Positions 1 to 5,831 of a stretch of 6,485 nucleotides of DNA are shown here, piece after piece (within the stretch, counting starts at the first letter, position 1; every line of letters begins with the position of its first letter). The DNA is from an uncultured Clostridia bacterium. GTDB taxonomy: Bacteria > Bacillota > Clostridia > Christensenellales > Aristaeellaceae. The position numbers were made by a program, and so were the translations under genes. The DNA lies in assembly GCA_946410395.1 (NCBI GenBank), contig CAMKAE010000128.1, positions 1-6,485 of the forward strand, written 5' to 3'. The notes under the pieces are model-generated. The model ran no database searches, had not been told where the DNA came from, and was given only the letters and a program-made list of their open reading frames with translations.

Positions 1-125
1 ACACGGTCAAATGCCGCAATCCGCGCTGCATCACCACCGTGGAGAGCAGCCTGGACCAGGTCTTCGTGCTGGTAAACCGGGAGAAGCACCGCTACCGCTG
101 CGCCTACTGCGACGCCGAGCAGTGA
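1..125 (+). CDS. pyrI: Aspartate carbamoyltransferase regulatory chain, C-terminal end (partial)
   Basis: Only the last 40 codons are present, read in the frame starting at base 3 and ending with TGA at 123-125; the 5' part lies left of the window. The fragment has the zinc-site pattern of PyrI: C-x4-C (CRNPRC, fragment residues 4-9) and C-x2-C (CAYC, residues 33-36), with the typical phrase NPRCITTVE between them. In this family the four cysteines bind a structural zinc ion and the domain holds the regulatory chain to the catalytic PyrB chain in the enzyme that commits aspartate and carbamoyl phosphate to pyrimidine synthesis. The stop codon is followed 7 nt later by a terminator hairpin, so this is the last gene of its transcript. 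I cannot tell whether it is a free PyrI or the end of a fused PyrB-PyrI, because the start is missing. Confidence 0.88.
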   Translation, partial: TVKCRNPRCITTVESSLDQVFVLVNREKHRYRCAYCDAEQ

Positions 126-132
126 CGGCGCG

Positions 133-178
133 AAAAAGGAGCCCGATCCCCGAAAAGCTCAGGGGTCGGGCTCCTTTT
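133..178. terminator. Bidirectional intrinsic terminator between convergent genes
   Basis: A long inverted repeat has its left arm at about 134-151 (core GGAGCCCGA then CCCC) and its right arm at 162-178 (GGGG then TCGGGCTCC). There is one bulged T in the left arm and a 10-nt loop. A run of A precedes the left arm and a run of T follows the right arm, so the RNA made from either strand ends in a hairpin plus U-tract. It sits between the pyrI stop (125, + strand) and the stop of the secreted-protein gene (204, - strand) and can serve both. The structure is read directly from the sequence; termination in both directions is inferred. Confidence 0.88.
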
Positions 179-203
179 GTCTACTCTGATTCTGTCTGCG
201 AGT

Positions 204-1331
204 TTACTCCGCGGGCAGGATCTCCACCTTCGTGACGGTGGCGTCCTCGCCGTAGCCGTACAGGGCGAAGTAGGAATAGGTCAGTTCAGCGTTCGGCGTG
301 CCGATCGCGTTGACGATGGTGTTGTAGCTGTAGGTGGCAACTTTGCCGGCATCGGTGGTGGTGTTGGAGTCGGGCGCTTCGATCTGGTTCCAGGACCAGG
401 CCTTGTCGCCGTTCTGGGGCTGGATCAGCAGCAGGGGCGGATTGTTCGCAGATGTGTAGGTGACGGCGATGGACTGGCCCTCAGCCAGCGCGTTCAGCTT
501 GGCAGCATACTGCTTCAGGTCCAGCGCAACGTTGTTGTCCTGCCAGCTTTCCCAGCTCGGGAAAGCGCCGGTGGCTTCGCCCTCGAACAGCACTTCGCCG
601 CCTTCGGTCGGCTCGGCGGGCGTATCATCGGCGGGTGCGGCAGCCGCACCGCGGCCGAACAGAATGGTCTTCGTGCCGTCGGGGGCCGTCTGAACAACGC
701 TGTAGGGCGTGCCGTTCATGGAGAAGTGGCCGACAATGGTCGAGCCGTTCCGATAGCTTTCCTTGATTTCATGCACATAAGGCACGACCTTGCCGGCAGC
801 GTTCGGACGATACTTCATCAACACGTTGGTGTCAACAGACTTGCCGCTGCCGAAATATTCGGTTCCAGCCAGCCGGAGCGTGAGCTCTCTGGGCTCACCG
901 GCATTGCTGAACTTCACGTCCGTGCCGTCCGGGAGGATCACGTCATAAGCGTAATCCATCTCATAGAAACCCGCGCCGGACCAGGTGCAGTTGCCGTCGG
1001 CATCGTAATTGGCGCTGGACCAGAAGCCGTAGCCGGGAGACATTTTGTGGGCGGTCATGTCCACAGTCGCCTCGAGGTGATCCTGGCTGGCCCAGGTCAC
1101 ATCATTCCAGGTCCATTCTTTTCCGTCACAGTAAACGGCAGCCATCCAGTCCACCGGCTCAGAGAAGGTAACGGTCTGTGTGGTTCCGTTATTCTTCGTT
1201 TGCATCACGGGCAACTGTGGAATCTCCGGGATCTCAAGATCCTTGGCATTCGGAATCGTCACAGCAGACGCGACAGCCGCTACGGAAAGCAGCATCACAA
1301 CAGCCAGCGCAAGAACGAGCCCTTTTTTCAT
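204..1331 (-). CDS. Secreted two-domain protein of unknown function, carbohydrate-binding-like C-terminal domain
   Basis: 375 residues, not recognised as a named protein. It starts with a clear signal peptide: Lys-Lys, a hydrophobic core to about residue 20, then an Ala-Ser-Ala site, with likely cleavage after Ala23. No lipobox, LPxTG motif, S-layer repeats or later membrane segment is seen, so release from the cell is likely. Residues 45-225 form a beta-rich region full of Trp, Tyr and Asn, with only two cysteines in the mature protein (68 and 115), which could pair. An Ala/Pro/acidic linker (about 228-246) leads to a second beta-rich domain (247-372) ending YGYGEDATVTKVEIL. This recalls the jelly-roll, carbohydrate-binding-like modules of secreted gut and rumen clostridial proteins; that assignment is inference from pattern. 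No catalytic motif is visible. The start is supported by AAAGGAGG at 1346-1339, 7 nt upstream, and by a strong promoter just before it. It is transcribed alone and converges on pyrI. Confidence 0.85.
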   Translation of the reverse strand: MKKGLVLALAVVMLLSVAAVASAVTIPNAKDLEIPEIPQLPVMQTKNNGTTQTVTFSEPVDWMAAVYCDGKEWTWNDVTWASQDHLEATVDMTAHKMSPGYGFWSSANYDADGNCTWSGAGFYEMDYAYDVILPDGTDVKFSNAGEPRELTLRLAGTEYFGSGKSVDTNVLMKYRPNAAGKVVPYVHEIKESYRNGSTIVGHFSMNGTPYSVVQTAPDGTKTILFGRGAAAAPADDTPAEPTEGGEVLFEGEATGAFPSWESWQDNNVALDLKQYAAKLNALAEGQSIAVTYTSANNPPLLLIQPQNGDKAWSWNQIEAPDSNTTTDAGKVATYSYNTIVNAIGTPNAELTYSYFALYGYGEDATVTKVEILPAE

Positions 1332-1378
1332 ACGATTTCCTCCTTTTATTCTGACTAACGATTATTTGGGCTTTTTCA

Positions 1379-1407
1379 ATTTTAACACGGTTTGCCCGAT
1401 GTGTCAA
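1379..1407 (-). promoter_or_regulatory. Sigma-A type promoter of the secreted-protein gene
   Basis: On the minus strand a perfect -35 box TTGACA (1407-1402) is followed by a 17-nt spacer and a -10 box TAAAAT (1384-1379), which matches the consensus in five of six positions. Transcription would begin near 1372, leaving an untranslated leader of about 40 nt that contains the AAAGGAGG ribosome binding site. It lies between the ricT terminator and the secreted-protein start, so this gene should be transcribed separately from the ricT cluster. Confidence 0.8.
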
Positions 1408-1456
1408 TCATTTTTCGTTTTTACTGCGTTTCGTCAGGAAAGACAGGCAAGCACAG

Positions 1457-1481
1457 AAAAAGGAGGATTTCACTCCCCCTT
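1457..1481 (-). terminator. Intrinsic terminator overlapping the ricT stop codon
   Basis: On the minus strand AAGGGGGA (1481-1474) pairs with TCCTCCTT (1467-1460) around a 6-nt loop, giving eight pairs including one G-U, followed by three more T (1459-1457). The left arm is made of the last codons of ricT and the TGA stop lies in the loop. It would end the darA-holB-ricT transcript right at the end of coding. The small stem makes this less certain than the other two hairpins. Confidence 0.62.
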
Positions 1482-2588
1482 CGCGCTTTTCATCGCTTCG
1501 TCCAGCGCAGCTCGCCAGGAACTGGTTTTGGGCTGCGGCTGAGCCGCGGACACCGGATTCTCTTTTTTCTCAGGCTTTTCAGGTTTGTCCTGTGCAGTTG
1601 ATGCGTTGTTCGTCTGCTTATCGGGCGCCTTCCGGTGCTCAGACTCCGGTTTTGCAGAAGTCTCCGTACTGTTTTCTTTGCCTTCCGCTTTCACGCGCTG
1701 GACGGGCTTCGGGCGCCTGCGCTCACGCTCCTGCGGCTGTGCCTGCTCCTGAGGCTTGGCCGGTTTGGCATCCGGCAGCGCGTTCAGCTCCCGGATCTCC
1801 TCCAGGGCATAGACCTTGTTCTCGAAGGCGTCGCCCTTGGCGATGCGCACCGTCACCTGCTCCCGGATGATGTTCAGGTCGCTGACCGTGCCGGTGCCGT
1901 CCGGTGTTTTGATCTCCTTGCTAATCCGGGGCATGCGCTTGCGGGTCTGCTCATAGTTGTCTTGCTCAAACTTCAGGCAGCACATGAGCCGGCCACAAAT
2001 GCCGCTGATCTTGGTGGGATTCAGGGAAAGATTCTGCTCCTTGGCCATCTTGATGGACACGGGCTGGAAGTCGCCCAGGAAGGTCCCGCAGCAGATGGGA
2101 CGGCCGCAGGGGCCGAGCCCTCCCAGCATCTTGGCCTCGTCGCGCACGCCGATCTGCCGCAGCTCGATGCGCGTGTGGAACACCGACGCAAGGTCCTTGA
2201 CCAGCGAGCGGAAATCAACGCGTCCGTTGGCCGTGAAGTAAAAGAGGATCTTGCTGTTATCGAAGGTATAGGTCACCGACACCAGCTTCATGTCCAGGCG
2301 GTGCTCCGCGATCTTCTTCTGGCAGACCTCGTAGGCCTGTCTCTCCGCGTTGCGATTGTCCCGGTCGTGCTGGACGTCCGCGGCCGTGGCCACCCGGATC
2401 ACGGGCTTGAGCGGTGCGGTGAGCTGGTCCTCCTCGATCTCGTGGACGCCGGTCACCACCTCGCCCAGTTCCATCCCCCGACTGGTTTCCACCACCACAT
2501 AATCGCCCGGCGTGGGCCATTGGTCCGCAGGATCAAAGAAATAGAGCTTCCCGGCATTCTGAAAGCGAATGCCCACAATGTTCACCAT
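1470..2588 (-). CDS. ricT: RicT (YaaT, PSP1-domain) Fe-S protein of the Ric/Y complex
   Basis: 372 residues. Residues 1 to about 265 match the PSP1/YaaT family closely, including GGLGPCGRPICC (156-167) and SLNPTKISGICGRLMCC (188-204). Conserved cysteines are at 161, 166, 167, 198, 203 and 204. In Bacillus subtilis, RicT joins RicA and RicF in a complex carrying [4Fe-4S] clusters that helps RNase Y mature certain mRNAs and affects sporulation, competence and biofilm formation; that role is known from the family, not shown here. Residues 270-355 are an added low-complexity tail rich in Lys, Glu, Pro and Gln, probably disordered, and the protein ends in a short helix-like segment with SSWRAALDEAMKSAK. 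The Bacillus protein, about 275 residues from memory, lacks such a tail. The start ATG overlaps the holB stop by 7 nt and has GGAGG 10 nt upstream inside holB, so translation is probably coupled. The YabA gene that follows it in Bacillus is absent here. Confidence 0.95.
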   Translation of the reverse strand: MVNIVGIRFQNAGKLYFFDPADQWPTPGDYVVVETSRGMELGEVVTGVHEIEEDQLTAPLKPVIRVATAADVQHDRDNRNAERQAYEVCQKKIAEHRLDMKLVSVTYTFDNSKILFYFTANGRVDFRSLVKDLASVFHTRIELRQIGVRDEAKMLGGLGPCGRPICCGTFLGDFQPVSIKMAKEQNLSLNPTKISGICGRLMCCLKFEQDNYEQTRKRMPRISKEIKTPDGTGTVSDLNIIREQVTVRIAKGDAFENKVYALEEIRELNALPDAKPAKPQEQAQPQERERRRPKPVQRVKAEGKENSTETSAKPESEHRKAPDKQTNNASTAQDKPEKPEKKENPVSAAQPQPKTSSWRAALDEAMKSAKGE

Positions 2589-3598
2589 TTGGATTTTTCC
2601 TCCATGAATCGGAGCATCAGCTGCTCCAGGATCGCCTGCCAGGTCACCTGGCTCTGCCGCAGCATGGCGGCCTGCGAGATCGCGTCCAGCAGGCGGACAA
2701 ACGCGGCTGCGTCACCCTGCTGCGCCATGCGCTGCCAGGCATCGGGATAGTCGGCCAGCTGCGCCTTGTCCGCCCGGGAATAACGCACCAGCATCAGGGT
2801 CTGCACCATGCCTGTCAGGTCGTCGAACAGCGCGTCGGCTTCGCCCTTCTGCTCGCGCCAGTCCGCGCTGACCAGCGGAATGTCGCTGCGCTTCTCCAGC
2901 CCGAAAAAGTCTTCCATCAGGCGCTTGCGCCGCTCCCACCAGGCGGTGTCCGATGCGATGGCCAGCGCCCGTCCGATGGATCCGCCCGCCGCCTGCGCCG
3001 CCGCAAGCGCCGTGGCCTCCGCGACGCCGTGCGCCCGCAGCACCGCGAGCACCTTGCTGTCCGGCCAAAGGTGCAGCTGAATCTCGCGGCACCGGGAGCG
3101 GATGGTGGACAGCAGCATGCCCGCCATGTCTGTCAGCAGCAGGAACACGACGCCGGGCTGCGGCTCTTCGAGGGTCTTCAGCAGCGCGTTCTGCGCGCTT
3201 TCGTTCATATTCTCCGCCTGCTCGATGACGAAGACCCGGTTCCCAGCCCCGTAGGCATGCTCTCCGGCGAGGCGCACCGCTTCGCGGATGTCGTCCACCG
3301 AGATGCCCTTGCTGCCGTCCCTCGTCTTGGGAGAGATATGCTCGCCCGGCCTGAGGACAAAGACGTCCGGATTGCTGCCCGCGGCCAGCTGGATGCAGGC
3401 CGGGCAGGCCCCGCAGGGCTTCTTCTCGCCGGTGCACAGCAGCGTGCGCACAATCAGCTGGGCCAGGGAACGCTTCCCCACGCCCGGCATGCCGGTGATC
3501 AGCAGCGCATGCGGAATGCTCCCGCCGAGGAGCCGCTCCGCAGCGGGCTGACCGGCAAAATCCGCCGCGGTCAGGCTTGCGTCAAATGCTTCCGCCAT
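2582..3598 (-). CDS. holB: DNA polymerase III subunit delta-prime (clamp loader)
   Basis: 338 residues, close to the usual length. It is a AAA+ protein of the clamp loader, which puts the sliding clamp onto primed DNA together with DnaX and the delta subunit. Seen in order: a Walker A-like loop GMPGVGKRS (36-44), in which Arg43 follows the Lys where an ATPase would normally have Ser or Thr; a four-cysteine zinc site at 55, 62, 65 and 68; the family signature SAQNALLKTLEEP (134-146); and the S-R-C motif at 168-170, whose Arg is the finger that acts on the neighbouring DnaX ATP site. Delta-prime is generally not itself an active ATPase, so the altered Walker A is expected. The ATG lies one base after the darA stop and has no clear ribosome binding site of its own, pointing to translational coupling with darA. 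The 3' end overlaps ricT. Confidence 0.94.
   Translation of the reverse strand: MAEAFDASLTAADFAGQPAAERLLGGSIPHALLITGMPGVGKRSLAQLIVRTLLCTGEKKPCGACPACIQLAAGSNPDVFVLRPGEHISPKTRDGSKGISVDDIREAVRLAGEHAYGAGNRVFVIEQAENMNESAQNALLKTLEEPQPGVVFLLLTDMAGMLLSTIRSRCREIQLHLWPDSKVLAVLRAHGVAEATALAAAQAAGGSIGRALAIASDTAWWERRKRLMEDFFGLEKRSDIPLVSADWREQKGEADALFDDLTGMVQTLMLVRYSRADKAQLADYPDAWQRMAQQGDAAAFVRLLDAISQAAMLRQSQVTWQAILEQLMLRFMEEKSKW
2599..2603 (-). promoter_or_regulatory. Ribosome binding site of ricT inside holB
   Basis: GGAGG on the minus strand (2603-2599) lies 10 nt before the ricT ATG at 2588 and within the last holB codons. It supports this ATG as the ricT start even though it overlaps the holB stop. 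Confidence 0.72.
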
Positions 3599-3599
3599 C

Positions 3600-3932
3600 T
3601 CAGTACTTCACAAACTTGTCCACCGTCAGCACAAACACGGTGGCGCCGCCGACCGTGACCTCGATCGGATAGGTGGTGTAGGCGCTGCTGGCCATACCGC
3701 TGACCGGGATGTGCGCCGCGGTCATTTGCTTGCGGGCCTTTCCCACCTTCTCGATGATGCCCAACGCGGCCTCCAGCTTGTCGTCCTCCACGCCGGTGAG
3801 CAGCGTCGTGTTGCCCGCCCGCAGAAAGCCGCCGGTGGTGGCCAGTTTTGTCACGCCAAAGCCTTCGTTCATCAGCGCGCTCACCAGCCGGTTCGCGTCC
3901 TCGTCCTGCACGATGGCGATGATCAGCTTCAT
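3600..3932 (-). CDS. darA: Cyclic di-AMP receptor DarA (PII-like, YaaQ/PstA)
   Basis: 110 residues, the usual length for this family. It is a small trimeric cytoplasmic PII-like protein that binds the second messenger cyclic di-AMP; its downstream target is still unclear in the literature I know. The sequence is recognised by MKLIIAIVQDEDANRLVSAL at the N-terminus, VTKLATTGGFLRAGNTTLL (27-45) and PIEVTVGGATVFVL (89-102). Residues that contact cyclic di-AMP in PstA/DarA structures, as I recall them, are in place: Thr28, Gly35, Phe36, Asn41 and Gly47. Residues 69-88 correspond to the long loop typical of the family. The start is set by AGGAGG at 3945-3940, 7 nt before ATG. It is the first gene of the darA-holB-ricT cluster and has a likely promoter just upstream. 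Upstream start codons in another frame (near 3966-3978) do not give a family-like protein. Confidence 0.96.
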   Translation of the reverse strand: MKLIIAIVQDEDANRLVSALMNEGFGVTKLATTGGFLRAGNTTLLTGVEDDKLEAALGIIEKVGKARKQMTAAHIPVSGMASSAYTTYPIEVTVGGATVFVLTVDKFVKY

Positions 3933-3966
3933 GGTGCTCCCTCCTGATGTCTTTTTTGGCTTTCAT

Positions 3967-3995
3967 AGTATAGCGCAAACACCGTAAAAATGCAA
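3967..3995 (-). promoter_or_regulatory. Probable promoter of the darA-holB-ricT cluster
   Basis: On the minus strand TATACT (3972-3967) is a good -10 box (five of six). Exactly 17 nt upstream is TTGCAT (3995-3990), a weak -35 box that shares only the TTG with the consensus. Transcription would start near 3960, giving a leader of about 28 nt that carries the darA AGGAGG site. It is placed after the hydrogenase terminator, as expected for a new transcription unit. The weak -35 suggests modest strength or activation by a factor. Confidence 0.6.
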
Positions 3996-3998
3996 GAA

Positions 3999-4013
3999 GC
4001 GCAATCGCGCAAT
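3999..4013 (-). repeat. Tandem 7-bp repeat next to the darA -35 box
   Basis: GCGCAAT occurs twice on the plus strand (3999-4005 and 4007-4013), one base apart, which is ATTGCGC twice on the minus strand. It ends 4 nt upstream of the weak -35 box of the darA promoter, and TGCA tetramers (3991-3994 and 4013-4016) flank it. The spacing would suit a regulator site, but no known operator is recognised and a repeat this short could be chance. Confidence 0.3.
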
Positions 4014-4023
4014 GCAGGCACAG

Positions 4024-4052
4024 AAAACCGCCCCGCTTTTCGGGCGGGGCGG
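4024..4052 (-). terminator. Intrinsic terminator of the hydrogenase operon
   Basis: On the minus strand a perfect 9-bp GC stem (CCGCCCCGC at 4052-4044 with GCGGGGCGG at 4036-4028) closes a 7-nt loop and is followed by TTTT (4027-4024). It starts 12 nt after the hydA stop codon, so it ends the hydrogenase transcript and insulates the darA cluster that follows on the same strand. Confidence 0.9.
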
Positions 4053-4064
4053 CAGATAAATTCG

Positions 4065-5813
4065 TCAGTCGGTGTACTTCTCGCGCTTCACATAGGTGGT
4101 GTGGAGCAGTTCGTGCGCCTTGTGGCTGCCGGGCTTGTCCAGATAATCCGCATAGATCTGCTTGATCTCGGGGTTGTCGTGGCTCTTGCGCAGGGGTTTG
4201 TTCGCGTCCTCGCCGTAGAGGGCCTTGGCGCGGACCGCACGCACGTCCACGGTGGCGCGGGTGTCCGCGTCCACGATGGGCTGACCGCCGCCGTTGACGC
4301 AGCCGCCGGGGCAGGCCATGACTTCGATGAAGGTGTACTTCTTCTCACCCTTGCGGACGCTGTCGAGCACTTCCGCGGCCTTGGAGGTGGAGGAGCAGAC
4401 CGCCACGCTCACGTCCAGGTCGCCCACCTTCACGGTGGCTTCCTTGATGCCCTGGGTGCCGCGGACGGCCTCGAAGTCGACCTTCTCCAGGGTCTGGCCG
4501 GTGATGGTCTCGTAGGCCGTGCGCAGGGCCGCCTCCATCACGCCGCCGGTCGCGCCGAAGATGACCCCCGCGCCGGTGGATGCGCCCATCAGGCTGTCAA
4601 AGTCGCCGTCGGGCAGGAGGTTGAAGTTGATGCCGGCTTCCTTGATCATCCGGGCCAGCTCACGGGTGGTGATGACGATGTCCACGTCGGCCATGCCGTC
4701 ATGACCCAGCTCGGGACGGGCGGCCTCGAACTTCTTGGCGGTGCAGGGCATGACGGAGACGACCACGATGTTCTTGGGGTCGACACCCGCCTTCTCGGCG
4801 TAGTAGCTCTTCACCATCGCGCCCACCATCTCGTGGGGGGACTTGCAGCTGGAGAGGTTCGGGATGAAGTCCGGATAGTAGGTCTCGCAGAACTTGATCC
4901 AGCCGGGCGAGCAGGAGGTGATCATCGGCAGCACGCCGCCGTTGGTGACGCGCTCCACCAGCTCGTTGGCTTCCTCCATGATCGTCAGGTCGGCGCCGAA
5001 GTCGGTGTCGAAGACCTTGTCGAAGCCCAGGCGCTTGAGGGCGCTGACCATCTTGCCGGTGACGGAGGTGCCCATGGGGATGCCGAATTCCTCGCCCAGC
5101 GCGGCGCGCACGGCGGGAGCGGGCTGCACGACCACATGCTTGGCGGGATCCTGCAGGGCAGCCCAGACCTTCGCGGTGTCGTCCTTCTCGTGCAGGGCGC
5201 CCACCGGGCAGGCCGTGATGCACTGGCCGCAGTTGATGCAGGCCATCTCATTGAGCTTCAGGCCCCAGGGGGACTCGATGGCGGTCTTGAAGCCGCGCAT
5301 CACCGGACCAATGACGCCCACCTTCTGCACCTTCTGGCAGACGGCGACGCAGCGGCGGCACAGGATGCACTTGTTGTTGTCCCGGACGATGGACGGGGAC
5401 ACGTCGTCGATGGCGTAGTCGTTGGTGACGCCCGCAAAGCGGTCACCGTTCTCCACACCCAGCTCACGGCAGAGCTTCTGCAGCTCGCAGCTCTGGGACC
5501 GGATGCAGGTGAGGCACTTCTTGTCGTGGGCGGAGAGCACCAGTTCCAGCAGGGTGCGGCGATACTTGCGGATGGCAGGGGTGTTGGTCTTGACCACCAT
5601 GCCCTGAGCCGCGGGCAGCACGCAGGCCGCCTGCAGGGCGCGGGCACCGGTGTCCACCACGCACATGCGGCAGGCGCCGATTTCATTGATGTCCTTGAGG
5701 TAGCACAGCGTCGGGATGTTGACGCCGGCCTTGCGGGCCGCTTCGAGGACGTTGGTGCCGGCCGGCACTTCGACCGCGATGCCGTCGACGGTCAGGGAGA
5801 TCATGTTTTCCAT
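4065..5813 (-). CDS. hydA: [FeFe] hydrogenase catalytic subunit (HydA/HndD type)
   Basis: 582 residues, the size of HndD-type catalytic subunits. It forms H2 from protons and electrons at the H-cluster in the cytoplasm. Domains in order: N-terminal [2Fe-2S] ferredoxin fold (Cys37, 48, 51, 64); His-ligated [4Fe-4S] site (His96, Cys100, 103, 109); two [4Fe-4S] clusters (Cys149, 152, 155, 159 and Cys192, 195, 198, 202); then the H-cluster domain. Its motifs are L1 TSCSPGW (299-305), L2 MPCTAKKFE (355-363) and L3 EVMACPGGCVNGGGQP (497-512). L1 has Ser302 where classical enzymes have a second Cys. There is no extra C-terminal [2Fe-2S] domain as in the longer Thermotoga HydA. AGGAGG lies 9 nt before ATG 5813, favouring it over Met4. 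It follows hydB by 18 nt and is the last gene of its operon. Pairing with a HydB subunit points to a soluble NADH-linked, perhaps bifurcating enzyme; maturases HydEFG are not in the window. Confidence 0.95.
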   Translation of the reverse strand: MENMISLTVDGIAVEVPAGTNVLEAARKAGVNIPTLCYLKDINEIGACRMCVVDTGARALQAACVLPAAQGMVVKTNTPAIRKYRRTLLELVLSAHDKKCLTCIRSQSCELQKLCRELGVENGDRFAGVTNDYAIDDVSPSIVRDNNKCILCRRCVAVCQKVQKVGVIGPVMRGFKTAIESPWGLKLNEMACINCGQCITACPVGALHEKDDTAKVWAALQDPAKHVVVQPAPAVRAALGEEFGIPMGTSVTGKMVSALKRLGFDKVFDTDFGADLTIMEEANELVERVTNGGVLPMITSCSPGWIKFCETYYPDFIPNLSSCKSPHEMVGAMVKSYYAEKAGVDPKNIVVVSVMPCTAKKFEAARPELGHDGMADVDIVITTRELARMIKEAGINFNLLPDGDFDSLMGASTGAGVIFGATGGVMEAALRTAYETITGQTLEKVDFEAVRGTQGIKEATVKVGDLDVSVAVCSSTSKAAEVLDSVRKGEKKYTFIEVMACPGGCVNGGGQPIVDADTRATVDVRAVRAKALYGEDANKPLRKSHDNPEIKQIYADYLDKPGSHKAHELLHTTYVKREKYTD

Positions 5814-5822
5814 TTTGCACGT

Positions 5823-5828
5823 CCTCCT
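5823..5828 (-). promoter_or_regulatory. Ribosome binding site of hydA
   Basis: AGGAGG on the minus strand (5828-5823), in the 18-nt gap between the hydB stop and the hydA ATG, is 9 nt from the ATG at 5813. The next in-frame ATG (5804) would be 18 nt away, so the first one is chosen. Confidence 0.85.
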
Positions 5829-5831
5829 TAA

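Noticed and set aside
11..235. A short plus-strand frame with a His triplet at the left edge
   Set aside because: It overlaps the pyrI end in another frame and runs through the terminator; the pyrI frame shows the zinc-site cysteines.
177..1358. A 393-codon open frame on the plus strand opposite the secreted-protein gene
   Set aside because: The minus-strand frame has a signal peptide, ribosome binding site and promoter. The plus frame has none of these and no recognisable protein features.
1385..1404. ACAC...GTGT inverted repeat inside the secreted-gene promoter spacer
   Set aside because: The arms are only 4 bp, which is expected by chance; it is not strong enough to call an operator.
1457..1467. 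AAAAAGGAGGA on the plus strand resembling a ribosome binding site
   Set aside because: No believable plus-strand gene follows; it is the complement of the terminator right arm and T-tract after ricT.
1635..2750. A 371-codon plus-strand frame opposite ricT and holB
   Set aside because: It is antisense to two well-recognised genes and its composition is that of a shadow frame.
2582..3598. Altered Walker A loop in HolB as a sign of a broken gene
   Set aside because: Delta-prime subunits commonly lack a working ATP site; the zinc cysteines, the SRC arginine finger and the length are all intact.
3571..3978. A longer minus-strand frame overlapping darA
   Set aside because: Its start falls inside the darA promoter and the Arg/His-rich product resembles nothing, whereas darA in the neighbouring frame matches its family throughout.
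3990..5831. A 613-codon open frame on the plus strand opposite hydA
   Set aside because: It lies antisense to a certain hydrogenase gene in GC-rich DNA, where stop-free opposite frames are common. Its translation is rich in Gly, His, Ala, Val and Leu without any domain, and it starts across the darA promoter and the terminator.
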